A stretch of DNA of 48,014 nucleotides from Eimeria necatrix (GCF_000499385.1 NW_013652866.1:1-48014); one strand, 5' to 3'. Numbered from the stretch's first letter, positions 9,697 to 24,043 are shown. Numbers and translations are program-made. Notes: a model not told the origin generated them from the letters alone.

Positions 9697-11916
9697 TTAT
9701 ACACCGTGAGGCATCTCAGTGAATGGTCGGCGCATGCAGCCCGTGGGGTTGAAAGCCTGCCCGACCTTCCCTGTTATTGCACTCAAATTCAAATAAAAGG
9801 GGATAAGAAAGGGCTCAACTTCTACTGGGTGCACCTTTAGGTACTGATAATCATCACACAGTTTGGCTGCAACAGACACATCGGATCGTTCGATATTTCA
9901 ACGTTCAGTGCTTGCTACGAGTGAATGCGAAACACATAGTGGGTTGGGCAGTAGAGGGCACGTTAAACGAAAGCAGAAGTGGTAATTTCCTCAACATATG
10001 CGGGAGTGAAGGGACTGCGTTGTGGTTGAAAGGAGGTTAGGCTCCGGCGTTGGAACACGCGCTAAATTTGTTCAGGTGTCACTGGCATTTGAAGTGGCAG
10101 AGCTGAGCCCAGCCACTTCAGATGACAGCGATATGGCAGTGTAAAGTTTGCCAGGGGAAGAAAAAAATGCCGAGCGCATCACATGTCGGAATGGAATCAC
10201 AAGCCATCACTTGTAATCTTCTGCATTCCTATGGAGGAAAGAAGAGCGCGCATGTTTTTGTTTCACCTCTTTCCAAACAGTAACCCAGCCAAGCATCTAT
10301 TGACTGGTGATGCATGTGCGCAGACAATTGTGCACAATGAAATGTCCACTTGCTTACCTTGCTGCTTGCTGTCTGCTCACCATTCTTAGCCCACGAGCGG
10401 CCCTTTTTCCCCACTTTTCATCTTCCCTCGGAGGCGGTTTCCGTGAAGACTGGCTACTGAGGCTAATGTAGACAACATAAATCCTAAGAGTTACCGCACT
10501 TTGCTTCTGGCATGATGCTTGCAAGGGGCAAAAGACTATGAAACAGAAGGATTATACATGCACTAACTAGTTTTCCTGGAGGTTGGGATGGTTTACACTT
10601 ACAGGTTGCCGGTTTTTTCCTATGCCTGAGCCAGCCAAGCCTGTGGCCCTTCGACTGTTTTGTTTTTCACTGGAACTGTTCCTGTCACTACACAGCCGCA
10701 GAGCTAGCTTTTAGAGCAGTGGAATGCATAATTTTGCTGCAACGTTGGGCAGTCCAAGTGCGCGTCTTTTGGCTAACTGAAAGTATCAAAGGTTCTTCCT
10801 CTACAACTATGGCTTCTTGGTCACCTGTGGGCTGTGTAAGCACTCCAGAATAGCAAACGCCCTCTCTAAGTATGTTTCTGCCTTACTCTGCAATCCATTA
10901 AGATTTAATTGTGTTGTTTGCCACACCATGGAAGCAGCACTTGAAGCATACGACGCCGCGGAAGTTTCATGTCCTTGATTGGGTATGCTATATAGATCGA
11001 TTGAATGGTTTACAGCGAAGAAATTCTCGGTTAAGCGGGCACTTCCTAGATGCGTGTATTGAGTTCGTGTGGTGCAGTAGCCACGTCTTTGGCCCGGCAG
11101 CAACAAGCGGCTCCGTAGCTGCACAGCGCTTCATGAAATCGTACTTCTCCGCCTGTCAGAGCGTGTTGTGACGCAGGCAGAAGGCTTAATCGCAACTTAA
11201 TTGTATAGTTGATGTAATGTGGAGTCATTTGGTAAGCAATTCTGTGCTTCTTCTTCAGGAGCCATCGGTGCCTTCTGACCAATCCATGAACGTTGAGCTC
11301 AATGGCATTGGGTAGCAACGGCTAGCCCGAAGCTCACCGACGACGCAAGCTTTCATCTGCGATGCACTTCACCTCTTTTACCTAACGTGATCCCAGAGTG
11401 ATCAGCCCACGCAGCAACCGTGCAGTTGGCTGGAATAGTTCCACTGGCTGCAAGAATTTAGTTGCACACTTACATACCCTAAAACTTTCTACAATTAGGC
11501 AGCGCGGTATGTCTGCATGTCGCAAAGGGAGGCTTCCTACGTAAGCCGACAGGCGTCAAAAACGTGAGGCTGCTGCCACTATCACAGTTGCTGGCCCGTT
11601 TTAAAGCTAGGCTGATGGTGCCGATGCCCTGTAGCATGCCTACTGCTACAGCAACTGCGCATGCTGCTGCGGCGATCCCTACGGTAGTCCTTGTTGCTTG
11701 TAAGACACTACTAATTTTGAAAGGCAAACGGCTAGTTGCTACACTGAGAATAATTTCCAACGGCCGACCAAATTTAAGGCAGGAGCACACTGAAAGTATT
11801 TTATATTTCTAGCATTAGATGTACTTACACTACTTAAACGGTTCCTCTTTGTGTTCAAATAAGGAAGCTTCCCTTGGGGTCGCGTAGTTGGTCGCGTGCC
11901 CAGCAGCAGGTGCCAT
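9697..11916 (-). CDS. Unidentified spliced gene, minus strand (tentative exons)
   Basis: Several short minus-strand stretches look coding and have splice-like edges. The first starts at an ATG at 11916 (MAPAAGHATNYATPREASLF, EHKEEPF) and ends at a GTAGTG donor. The second, about 11530-11755, reads SRLPFKISSVLQATRTT and then an Ala/Gly/Val-rich segment (GIAAAACAVAVAVGMLQGIG), perhaps a membrane helix. The third, 10825-10987, is bounded by TATATAG and CACAG|GTGACC and reads SAASMVWQTTQLNLNGLQS then AETYLERAFAILECL. The last, 9697-9866, starts after GTTGCAG and reads KLCDDYQYLKVHPVEVE to a stop. The joins from exons 1 to 2 agree in phase, but those near the 3' end do not, so an exon is missing or these are two genes. 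I recognise no family. Confidence 0.4.
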
Positions 11917-12524
11917 ATCCTGAAGGTCATGTTCCTTTGCTTCTCCCCAGGTATCGTACTCACTTATTTTTATTATTAACATTTGTCGTTTTATAGTATT
12001 TCTTTTGTTTAACAACGGTAGAGGACAGATTGGCCTGGTCACCTATGTGACACCATTGGCGTGACTGGTGGTCCATTGGCCCGGCGTTCCCTTTGAAACC
12101 CCGAAATTTAAGCTTTGTTTCCTTGAAAAAGTATTCCCACATTACATTTTAAGCTCTATACCTACATTATTGCTAAACTTTTCTCCTCCTGATCCTTCGA
12201 GATATGGACAGATACTGTCATGCATTATAGTACCTTCCTCACGGGCACAACCAGCATACCGGTTGCCTAACTTTGGCATTACTTGGCCCTTTACTGCTGT
12301 TTTCAACTCTTTGGTCGAAGACAATTATATTTTTAATTCCTAGCCCTGAAAAACTGGCAAGACACAGCCTGATGACAATCGTCGAAGGACTCAAGTGCCT
12401 CTAATCCTCGCTGAAGCCATGCCAAGACCTTCAGGTCCTCCTAAGGTAGCCTAAGGCACGAAAATCCAACTATTCAGCAGTTTCTGGTTCTTTTAGGAGG
12501 AGTGCAGGCCGAATTGGCCTAAAA
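11917..12524. other. Intergenic interval between divergent genes
   Basis: It separates the start of the minus-strand candidate (11916) from the start of the Gln-rich plus-strand gene (12525). It is relatively AT-rich and has no convincing frame. It is probably a shared upstream region. Confidence 0.4.
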
Positions 12525-15500
12525 ATGGTGCGGGGGAACCTTTCAGTCTCTCCGGCCAACAATCGAGACAGAGTTGCACAGAGCCCCCAAAAATGGGACG
12601 AAGAAGGTTTTAGAGCTCTCCGCAGGAGAATAGTCGCCTCAGACGCTCCAGGTGTCTGTGAAGAGCAGATGCTGCTGGCGCCCGCACCAAAGAAGCAACT
12701 GCAGATGCTGTTGCTCCCAAAACTCAATGAGGGGTCCTGCGGCTGCGAATCCCGGAAGCAACAACAGGACGATTTGACTTTGATCCAGCAGCAGGAGCAG
12801 CAGCAGCAACAGAAAGAGCAAGAGCAACACCGACTGCAGCAACAATGTAGTCAGCTGGTCCAGCCCGTCGTTCACCAACGGGACCCTCCACAGGAAGACC
12901 AGCATTACCGTGACACGCAGCTTCAAAAACGGAAGCAGCAAATTGGTAATCAGAACCAGCAACTACAGGTTGTTCAAAACAGGCAGCAAGCGCCCATTCT
13001 TAATGAAGAGGAGCAGCACCGACGTCTCCTTTGTCAGGAAGAGCAGGAAAAGCGTCATCTGACAGACTACTCAGCTCGCACAACTGGAAGTTCAGAAGCT
13101 GTGCCGTGTTGCGTGTCGACACTACCGCTACCCACAACAGCTGTAGAAGTCGCAGAAGCAACAGGGTCAACAGCAGCAGTTGCAAATGTTGGTGTATTGC
13201 GGAAAGCTTCGACCCGAAAGCGGCGTGTCAAGAACAAAGGAGCCCAGCAACGAAAAATCAAGCTAGCAGCGGCTGTTGCCGAAAATTCCTTAAGTTCTCC
13301 TAGTCGTAATGCAGCAGAGGCAGAACTGACAGACACAGAGGCAACGGAACCCCGCCCAGAAACGACAGCAGCGGCAAATGCTCCTTACTGTGGGGCAAAG
13401 CACGACGAGATGCTGCAGCAAGATGCTCCCGTGCAAGTGAAGCCTCGAAAAAGGTATAAAGGCAAGGCAGCTCCTGCAGTTAAGCGCAGCACGCAACAAC
13501 AGCGACTGCAGCGGATACAGCAAAAAGAGCAACTGATGCAGCAGCCTAATTTTTGGCATTCTCCTGCTAAGCAGCAGAAAAGACGTCTGCAAGAGCTGCA
13601 GCAGGAACTGCAGCGACAGCGGCATCAACAGACATCTTCGCTGCCTATCCCACAAGCAAATGCACAGAGTCCAACAGAGTGTTTGCCGATGCACGCACAG
13701 CCTGACTCTGCTGCTGGCAGTGCTGATCTGTGGGTGATGCCGGCAGCGTTGCTAGCTGCTTCTCAGGAAGGGCAGCATCTGCAGAAGCAGCCGCAGCAGC
13801 TGCAGCAGCAGCCACAGGGACCGCCGCAGCAGCTGCAACCTCAGCCGCCGCCACAGCAGCAGCATCGGTGGCAGGTTCGCCTGGATCACTGCCCCATGGC
13901 GCATACAGCAGGAGGATATGATATACAGCGCCACCGGACTCAACAGAACAAACACGGTGTTGAAGAGACTTTATCAATGGTCCCTGCAGCGCAACCGCAA
14001 CAAACGAAGCTGCACCAGCAAAAAGAACAGTTGATGTCGCTGGATGGGTTCGTCCACCCTGCTGTCGTGCACCAGGAGAAGCGGCAACAGGAGACTACTT
14101 CATCATTTTTCGAAGCAGGCCATCAGGCACAAGAGCTGCAACATGTTCTATCTGAGCAGCTGGACCACCAGCCGCTGCAACGCTCGCCAAAGAGGCTAGA
14201 GCGACAGCCGATGGAGCGCCGGCTTCTGTGCATGCGACGCTGTTACTCTTATCCGGAGCTGCCATTCGTGTACACGCAGGAGGAGCTGGAGAATGCAACA
14301 ATGATAATATGCCGGCAGCAGCAACAGCGGTCTCCGTCGACGCAGCAGCTACCACAACGAAGCCCCTGGCAGCACCAGCAGATGCTGCAGCAGCAACAGC
14401 AGCAGCCGCAGCCTGTTGAGTTTGGCTCGATTAATGCACAAGACGAAACGTGCCGCCTCGTGTACACACTCCCAGCCTTATCGAACCCGTCACGAAAAGC
14501 GTGCGCCAGGTATCGCTGTGATACTCATAAGAGCCCCACTGTTTTGACAGCGCGTAAAGAGGTGTATGAGGCCTTGGTACCCACTATGAGCTTCATCCGC
14601 GGAAAAGCTGAGCATGCGCTTCTGCAGCAGGATGTGGAAAGGCAGGTACCTTTTACTGTTGCTGCTGCAGCTGCTCATGAGCCTGCAGCTGTCCATATGC
14701 CTGGCGACCCTGCAGCCCTCGCTACTGTGCCAGTGGCCGCAGCGCCCATCAATGCCAGTGTTTTCCCTGAGTTTACTGCTTTGCCTTTTTCTCGTGCGCC
14801 TGATGCCGCTGCCAAGCCCGATATTTCCTCGCCTGCCGCCGCCATGCCGTCTGCTGCCAAGTCTGCATTCGTCGCACCTGCTGCTGCTGCGTTTGCAAAG
14901 GAGAACAAGCCCTCCCCCAAGCGCTTGCCCATGCGCAGTCAACCAGTGACATCGAATCTTGAATGCAGAAGACGTGTGGCCCCTAAAACTGGTATCTGTA
15001 CGGAAGAGCTCAAAACACAACAGCAACGCTCCACGACTAACTCCAGTAGTAGTAGCAGCATCAGTACCGGGAGCAACAATAGCAGCAGCTTCTGGTGCAG
15101 CGTAAGGCTCGCGGACGACTTTGTTCCTTTCCAACAAAAACCTAACAAGAAAAGAAAGCAGAAGATTACCTCGAAGGGAAGGCCTAACGCTGCAGCGGGC
15201 GCAGCAGACGCAGCAGGTGAAGCAAAAGGAAGCCCTGCAGCGGCAGCTGACTCAGCAACCACGCCTGCAGCAGCTGCTACAACAGTGACTTTGACGAAGG
15301 CGAAGGCGGCAAAAAGCGTCAACCAGCAGCGTCTGCAGCAGAAGCTAGCAGAGCAGCCGCAACTGGTGGGCCAACAGAACAGCCAAAAGCGTTCCCAGAG
15401 TTATGAGAAGCAGGCGCTGTATCAAGCTAACTGCCAACAACGACAGCAGCTGAATGTGCCGTTCGATCTGCACAAGCGGGAGCAGCAGCAAGAGGAAGAG

Positions 15501-16568
15501 CACCAAAAGCAGCAACATTATTGCCAACAAGAAAAGCAACAGCACCCGCAACAGCAACAGCAACAACACAAGCACACAAAGGACAAAAGCCAGCAACAGG
15601 AGTACGTTCAGCATGCTCAGCAGTCAGATGGGCCCATTACCGAGCAGCAGCAGTGTGCCTTGGAAGAATTGCAGCAGCGACAAAAGAAGCTAAGATGTTC
15701 TGAGGCGCACATAAACCAGCACCAAGGAGAAGTGCTTGCGTACCCTGATGCTCCGCATGCAGCTGCAGCTGCGAAGCAGCAAGCGAAGCTACGTGCTCAA
15801 CGGTGCAGGAAGCAACTGCAGAAGCAAAAGCAGAGGCAGCAAAAAAAAGACCAGCAACAGCGGCAGGAACAACTGGGGGAGCAGGATCAGCAACCGGAAC
15901 AAAACCAACTGCTGCAATCTCAAGATGTGCAACATCCGCAGCAACTGCACCGGCTCCAACAGCTACAGTCCCAACAACAGATGCAACTGCAACACTTGCA
16001 AAAACAGCTTCGCCTGCAGCAAGAGCAACAAAAAGAGCAGCAGATGTTGCTGCTCCAACAGCAACAGCAACTCCTCCAGCAACCAGCGTCAGCCCCTGAC
16101 CTGTGCTTCAACCTCCCAAAACCGTCGGGCTGGATGCTCCAACAGCGGCCCTCATCACAGCAGCAGCAGCAGATGCAAGAGCAACTGCAGCAAGGGCAAG
16201 CGCAAAATTCTGCGCGCCTGGAAGATGACGCTTTGCAAGTGCACCTGACGCCTCCACTATTACCTGATAGCCAATACGCTCAGCAATATTTGCTGCTTCA
16301 GCAGCAACTGCAGCAGCGGCAGCTGCAGCAGCAGCAAAAGGTCCTGGCTCAGTCTCACCAGCGTTTAGAGATGCTCTCGCACGCACTGCATCAGCTACAG
16401 TCTTCGCAGCCGCAAGAAGAGATGCAACATGAAGCAATAACCGTTGCAACCAAAGTTGCAGGACATCTTACCAAGCCGCTGAATCCTGGGCTATCAATGG
16501 TAGCATTAGACGCAGCTCCAGCAGAGGCAGCAAAGACTGGTACGAAGCAGCAACTGCTGGAGGTTTGA
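12525..16568 (+). CDS. Large Gln-rich protein of unknown function, 1347 residues, single exon
   Basis: A single frame of 4044 bp runs from an ATG (AAAAATGGTG) to TGA. More than half is Gln-rich low complexity, so the sequence supports a gene but not a function. Less repetitive islands may hold function. These are the N-terminus (MVRGNLSVSPANNRDRVAQS), a basic patch near residue 235 (RKASTRKRRVKNK), an island near residue 575 (RRCYSYPELPFVYTQEELEN), one near residue 660 (ARYRCDTHKSPTV and KEVYEALVPTMSFIRGKA), and a lysine-rich patch near residue 870 (QKPNKKRKQK) that looks like a nuclear localisation signal. I see no AP2, zinc finger or RNA-binding motif. A nuclear scaffold or regulator is a guess. 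Confidence 0.75.
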   Translation: MVRGNLSVSPANNRDRVAQSPQKWDEEGFRALRRRIVASDAPGVCEEQMLLAPAPKKQLQMLLLPKLNEGSCGCESRKQQQDDLTLIQQQEQQQQQKEQEQHRLQQQCSQLVQPVVHQRDPPQEDQHYRDTQLQKRKQQIGNQNQQLQVVQNRQQAPILNEEEQHRRLLCQEEQEKRHLTDYSARTTGSSEAVPCCVSTLPLPTTAVEVAEATGSTAAVANVGVLRKASTRKRRVKNKGAQQRKIKLAAAVAENSLSSPSRNAAEAELTDTEATEPRPETTAAANAPYCGAKHDEMLQQDAPVQVKPRKRYKGKAAPAVKRSTQQQRLQRIQQKEQLMQQPNFWHSPAKQQKRRLQELQQELQRQRHQQTSSLPIPQANAQSPTECLPMHAQPDSAAGSADLWVMPAALLAASQEGQHLQKQPQQLQQQPQGPPQQLQPQPPPQQQHRWQVRLDHCPMAHTAGGYDIQRHRTQQNKHGVEETLSMVPAAQPQQTKLHQQKEQLMSLDGFVHPAVVHQEKRQQETTSSFFEAGHQAQELQHVLSEQLDHQPLQRSPKRLERQPMERRLLCMRRCYSYPELPFVYTQEELENATMIICRQQQQRSPSTQQLPQRSPWQHQQMLQQQQQQPQPVEFGSINAQDETCRLVYTLPALSNPSRKACARYRCDTHKSPTVLTARKEVYEALVPTMSFIRGKAEHALLQQDVERQVPFTVAAAAAHEPAAVHMPGDPAALATVPVAAAPINASVFPEFTALPFSRAPDAAAKPDISSPAAAMPSAAKSAFVAPAAAAFAKENKPSPKRLPMRSQPVTSNLECRRRVAPKTGICTEELKTQQQRSTTNSSSSSSISTGSNNSSSFWCSVRLADDFVPFQQKPNKKRKQKITSKGRPNAAAGAADAAGEAKGSPAAAADSATTPAAAATTVTLTKAKAAKSVNQQRLQQKLAEQPQLVGQQNSQKRSQSYEKQALYQANCQQRQQLNVPFDLHKREQQQEEEHQKQQHYCQQEKQQHPQQQQQQHKHTKDKSQQQEYVQHAQQSDGPITEQQQCALEELQQRQKKLRCSEAHINQHQGEVLAYPDAPHAAAAAKQQAKLRAQRCRKQLQKQKQRQQKKDQQQRQEQLGEQDQQPEQNQLLQSQDVQHPQQLHRLQQLQSQQQMQLQHLQKQLRLQQEQQKEQQMLLLQQQQQLLQQPASAPDLCFNLPKPSGWMLQQRPSSQQQQQMQEQLQQGQAQNSARLEDDALQVHLTPPLLPDSQYAQQYLLLQQQLQQRQLQQQQKVLAQSHQRLEMLSHALHQLQSSQPQEEMQHEAITVATKVAGHLTKPLNPGLSMVALDAAPAEAAKTGTKQQLLEV

Positions 16569-18964
<2,396 letters not shown>

Positions 18965-19500
18965 GTGCGCTGCCGCTTCCTTTCTTCTCCCCAGGAAACA
19001 GGGACAGCGGATCTCCGCGATGCACGAATAACGAATGCGAAACTAGCTTAGGGAACTGTCTATACACCCCTGCCTCGACGGCGAGGCAGGCACTCTTTAG
19101 GCTTCACTAGAAGCCACCAAAACTATTTTTCCCGTCATGTTCGATTGCCTGTTGGCTGCCCAGTTCGGCCCAGCCCCCCAAGCCTGAAGTGTTGGCTGGG
19201 GCCCTCAGGCTATTCATCATTCATTCATCTCAGAAGGGAGTTTTTTTACAAGTCCACGCAGCGGCCCCGCGGTGTGCGAAGTCTGCACAGGGCCGGGCTG
19301 TGGGGCAGTGCCTCCATTCGTTTGCATGTGAACAGATGAGCGAAAAGTGCCAAGGGAAATGCAGAGATGTGCCTGCTGTGCTGCTGCTGCGCTGCTGCAA
19401 GTTTGCTGCGCTGCTGCAGCCCCTGGACTGGCACATTGCTTTTATTCTAACTGCTGCAGCTCTGCTGCTTTCCTTAATCTACCGCAGAGAAAACCAGTGG
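18965..19500. other. Convergent 3' region between histone H4 and the Tic22-like gene
   Basis: The two genes converge here. Apart from the H4 hairpin and short CTG runs, I see no gene. Frames on both strands are short and match composition only. Confidence 0.4.
19071..19088 (+). promoter_or_regulatory. Hairpin in the histone H4 3' region
   Basis: TGCCTCG-ACGG-CGAGGCA is a perfect 7-bp stem with a 4-base loop. It lies 107 bases after the H4 stop, with no coding function of its own. Size and position recall the stem-loop at the 3' end of replication-dependent histone mRNAs, but the sequence does not match the metazoan consensus (loop UUUC-like). It may be a 3'-processing element, a terminator or chance. 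Confidence 0.4.
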
Positions 19501-19851
19501 TCAGAATACGCAGTTTAGGGGAAGTTCGTGCGAGTCTGGAAGCAGCAGCGGGAAGGGGGCAGCAGCCCTGCCTTTCGCTTCTGCTGCTGCAGCAGCAGCA
19601 GCAGCAGCAGCAGGCGGTTGCTGCGGCAGCCTGTCTAAGGCGCTTTCGAGCGTCTGCACTGTTATGAGATTGCATGCAAAGTCCCCCTTTAGCTTGCGGG
19701 GGAGAGGCTTTGCAAATGCTGCTAGTGCTGCTTCTGCGTCTGTCTTGCTGCAGAAGACGGGAGTTCGGACTTCCCCATTATAATTCACAGCTAGAGTCCA
19801 CGCGCCCCCTTTCCCCTCCACTAGACTCAGTTTGTACACATACCGGCCTCC

Positions 19852-19905
<54 letters not shown>

Positions 19906-20123
19906 GAGGGCTCTGATCGCTTCGGGAGCTGCGCCGCGGCGTACAGGAAGCAGGGAGTAGACTGGAATGCCGGTGAAGTTTGAATTGGTTTTGAGTTCGG
20001 CGGAAAGCGTTTGAGTAGATGGCAGCAAAACGAACTTCGAACGAGAGGCCAGTGCTGCTGCTCTGCGGCCCCGCAGCTGCAGCAGCAGCCGCTGCATGCA
20101 GCGCCCCACGAAGCCGCCCGGCT

Positions 20124-20163
<40 letters not shown>

Positions 20164-20542
20164 GCGCCGGCCGCTGGGGTGTACGTACCGCAGCAACGGG
20201 TAAGCGTCCGCCAAAGACATCCAAGAAATAGATGCATGCGGAGGCTCTTGGGAGAAAGAGTTCATTATGCTTTCTCTGTAAGCGCATGCATCTTCTTTGC
20301 TCATGAAAAACACGCCAACAGACAAGGCTGCTTCGGCGGGTGTGCACGAAGCGGCCCCTGCTGCTGCTGCTGCTGCTGCTTCAGCTGCTGCTGCTGCTGT
20401 CGCCGGACGCTGCAGCGGACGTGCAGACGGGTAGATGGCTGGTATAATGTTCCCCTTCTTGTCCGCCACATAGTAGACCACGCAAGCCCGCAGAAAGTCT
20501 GCAATGGCCTTGGGATAGTAGTCTTCGTTTGCTTCTGTTTTT

Positions 20543-20581
<39 letters not shown>

Positions 20582-20937
20582 GGGGAATTACGTGGTGACA
20601 GCAGCAGGAACACAGACTCTCGAATCCGTCGCAATTGGCCAGCAGCCAGGCGGACAGAGAAGACATGCAGACGCTCAAGCGGAGAAGGCAACAGCGCAGC
20701 AACAACTGGGGCTCTTGGTGCTGCTGCTGCAGCACCAGAAGCAGCAGCGGCAGCAGCAGCTGCTGCTGCACTTGGTGGAGCAGCAGGTCCTGGTGGAAGC
20801 GTCGAAGCTACATGCCTGTTTGTAACGCTGATGGTAGAAGCGGGGAGATAAAGAGTTAGCGAGCAAACAAGAAAGAGCACACAAAGAGGCGAGAGGAGGC
20901 GGCGAAGGCGGTGGCCGCAGAGTTGACAAAAAGGCAT
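19501..20937 (-). CDS. Tic22-like apicoplast protein import component
   Basis: A single-exon frame of 478 residues from the internal ATG at 20937. A longer reading from 21129 adds 64 residues. I prefer 20937 because the protein then begins with a basic-hydrophobic signal peptide (RLRRLLSPLCVLFLVCSLTL), as expected for bipartite apicoplast targeting. The body shows the two-half Tic22 layout: VVYYVADKKGNIIPAIYPS, then SVGVFFMSKEDACAYRESIM, WMSLADAYPLLRY, and SKFVLLPSTQTLSAELK. The second half has FTGIPVYSLLPVR and the repeat-like YNGEVRTPVFCSKTDAEAAL. Tic22 acts in protein import across plastid membranes. Poly-Ala, poly-Ser and poly-Gln runs are inserted between conserved blocks. The family call rests on recognised pattern, not on a search. 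Confidence 0.6.
19858..19903. repeat. (CTG)15 run inside the Tic22-like gene
   Basis: A pure CTG run that reads as poly-Gln in the minus-strand frame. Neighbouring runs at 20125-20163 read as poly-Ala in the same frame, so frame choice differs between runs in one gene. Confidence 0.9.
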
Positions 20938-23824
20938 TTCCCTCTTCTGTTCGTGAAGGCAGAAAGAGATTAAAAGAGAAAAGAAAAGACAGAGGCAAAG
21001 ACTCGCGAATGCAATTGAAGTACAAGACTGGGCAAGCTCGGAGTTGAGTTGTACAAGTGTGCGGACAGACGAACAGAAACAAGAAAAAGCCACAAGAGGT
21101 AAAGGCTGAGGGGAATCTAAGAAACACACTGGAAGTTCGACAAGACTGGTGACTACAAAGACAGAATGAGATCAGGGCAAAAGGAACACAAAGATCTACA
21201 AAGGCGGGTTGGGAATGGAAGCCAGAAATACCTCGAGAGAGGTCTCAGCCAGATGAGCTCGAAGCTGAACAGGGATTGCGAAAACAGGCACACTGGCCTT
21301 ATTTCATGCAGATACACAAATAAATTGACGCGTAAATTCAGGAATAGATTAGTTTTGTTTGTATATGTACATTCGTGTACACGTTTATGCTCGCCGACGG
21401 GCAGAGGGTGGCGTTGTTGAATTTCGGGAGAATGGAGCAACAAAAGGGAGAAAAAAGAACAAAATGCATTGAAGAAATAAAGGAGCTCAACGCAAAAGAC
21501 ATACAAGGTGGCGTCGCCGGAACAAAGAAGGAAAGACAGCAAGAAACAAGCCAAACGCACCGCCTAAGGAAAAAGCCACATGAAAGAGAACGGAAAAGTG
21601 AAGATCCCAATTTATTATGGGATAACTAAGAAGGAATTGAATAACATTTCAACAGACAGAAGGACTAACTTACGCTGGCAGCAACCCTAGCAAGTCACGT
21701 TGGGGCCCCCCCAGAGACGGTGAACTGCCTAGAACAGTTCTCATCGATGCATTCGGAAAAGATGAACTTCACAAAACAACTACTTCAAATCGATCAAAAT
21801 TTGGCTATTTCAGTTGAATTTATCTTTATCGCTCTGATGTAGGGGCTGGAAGACATGAAAACATGTCCTAGAGCACAAGAGGCGGCATATTTTGCCAGAG
21901 GTCTCGTCTGTTTTCTGTTGTTTCTCCCCACACCATTGAGTTGGGTTTTACCATTATATCCAACAGCAATGTAGAAATAAAACTAAGCTTCACCCGAGGA
22001 GCTTACTTGGTACCATACTGGCTAGCGGAGAGCGCCTGGGAGGAAGTGGCTTACTGAGGTGGATGAACCTGTCTTCTAACAAGGAGGGATTTGAAAACTT
22101 AGCATAAAGCTTGAAGTTGTTGGAAGTATTCCAGGGCTCCACTGAATCCCTGAGCCACGTCTTGCGGCAGTAGGATACTAGGTATAGTTTCGCATCTGTG
22201 CTTGTCAATCAAACCAAGGGAGAAACAGGAAAACTACAGTGGAAATGAATGGTACACTAACCGTCCAGATGCAACGGTACAGGCCAGCGCCTCAACAATC
22301 TGGTTAAAGAAATGCTACCTCTTCTGGAGGCCTTTGGTAGGAGGCATATGCTGCAGTTCCCCCTAAAAAGGTGAAGCAACACGGAATTGAGCTATACATA
22401 ACATGCATGCGGGCAAAAATAATGTGACGTGCGTCTGCTTGCTTTCGTCGAGGCTTTGCCCGTGAAGGAGGAGCTGACGAACCTTATATATTCCAAGCAT
22501 TAGGTTAATCTTGCTCATAATCACATTTGAAAAAGTGGTTGTTCCACTTACATCCGTGTGAGCCTTTGTATTTCACGCTATAATGCTCGTAAGCTGCCGC
22601 TAGTAAGCAGCATAGTCGCCGACGTCTTCTACTGAATCTTGATCACCATCGAATAAATGCGTTTTCAGTGCCTGATTCCTCTTTCCGAGCCATCACGGGA
22701 GCCGCAAATGGAAACGTCGGTATGACGAACCACCTTGCCGCCAACATCGGCTAAATATCCTTGCATGCTTCTAGCTTTTTGCTTTTGAGATAGTAAATGC
22801 CTGCATTGTTTAGGCCTTTACATGCCTTTACGAAGGGGGAGATTCAGTCAGTGATCCATTCCTCCCACTGAAGTCACATCATGTGGCAGTTAGCCCATAA
22901 AGAGACAACTGCGCTAGCAGACGGCCCTGCGGCCAGCAACATGATGGTTTGCTGTGCTAAAGTCACTAATTAAACTTGATGGAGATAAGACCTCGTGCTA
23001 CCAGCTTAACACGTTGAGGTTTTTCGAAGTATCATCCAGAATTTGTGTGAAGTTACAAGGGCCATAATTCTCTTGAGCTGCGTCTTTTCCGCATTGCCCA
23101 GCTTCCGGATCCTGCAGAGTCGCACCCCCGGATATCTTCAGTACCTTGTAAGTGCCAGACACAACAGCAAGAATTCCACTTATCTTTGCAATTCGCTTTT
23201 AGCCCGCGTCTCCGCTGTTTGCTCATTTCTACCCGAGGAGTGTCTGGCAGCATACTTGGAGCTGTCGAGCATCTCCAAACTCTCGCCATTCTGCAAGCCT
23301 GCCTAAGAATCATGCGTCAGGCATGCAGAACGCAGCACTGAAATCTGGCCCAGAAATGGCCATCAGGGTCATATAATTCAGAATATATAGACTGACGAAG
23401 TAAATAAAAATGAGGGAATCAGCCCTTGTGTGAGAAGGCCCGGTGGGCGTTGTAGTTTAGCCCAGGGTTTAAAGCTGGAGAGCGGCACTGAAGTTGCAGT
23501 GAGCCGCATGCCCATGCAGTGAAACACTGGAAGCGGGCAGATGTTTCCGGGACGTTGGGACTCGCGATAATGCTGCCTATACTTTTAGCGGCTAACTGTG
23601 TCCCTCTTCATCAGTACTGCTAGGAGTGGACCCGTATATCCAGAAATAGAGAGACACGTAGGAACTGAGCTGTGCTTCGCTCATTACAAAGTATCTCTTA
23701 TGCGGCGAATGGTGTGCGTCACGTGGCATCTTCCTTTGTCCCTTTAATGTCCAACTGTGCTGGAAGCATATTACCAGCACTACCTTCTATTCTTAGGGAT
23801 TCTGTTTAAGCTGAGAAAGTATTG

Positions 23825-23888
<64 letters not shown>

Positions 23889-24043
23889 CACACGCAAACA
23901 CATACACACGTACACATATACATACACACAGACACACGTAAACATACGTACACACATACATATAATATATATATATATATTATATCTATACATACGCACA
24001 CTCACAAGCCAGTGCTGAAGTGCAATCCCTTTACATGGTAATC
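20938..24043. other. Gene-poor interval
   Basis: Upstream of the Tic22-like gene, a purine-rich stretch (about 21150-21640) and mixed sequence follow. Frames are short and none has recognisable motifs or splice support. A CA microsatellite lies near its end. If genes exist here, their exons are too short or too diverged for me to call. Confidence 0.4.
23829..23893. repeat. (CA)n microsatellite
   Basis: About 30 CA units interrupted once by CG, followed by degenerate CA/CATA sequence and a short (AT)n run to about 23980. The open frames over it (Thr-His or Cys-Val repeats) come from the repeat. Confidence 0.95.

Noticed and set aside
12639..12962. Leu-rich minus-strand frame with apparent membrane segments
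   Set aside because: It is the antisense of the Gln-rich gene. CTG reads as Leu.
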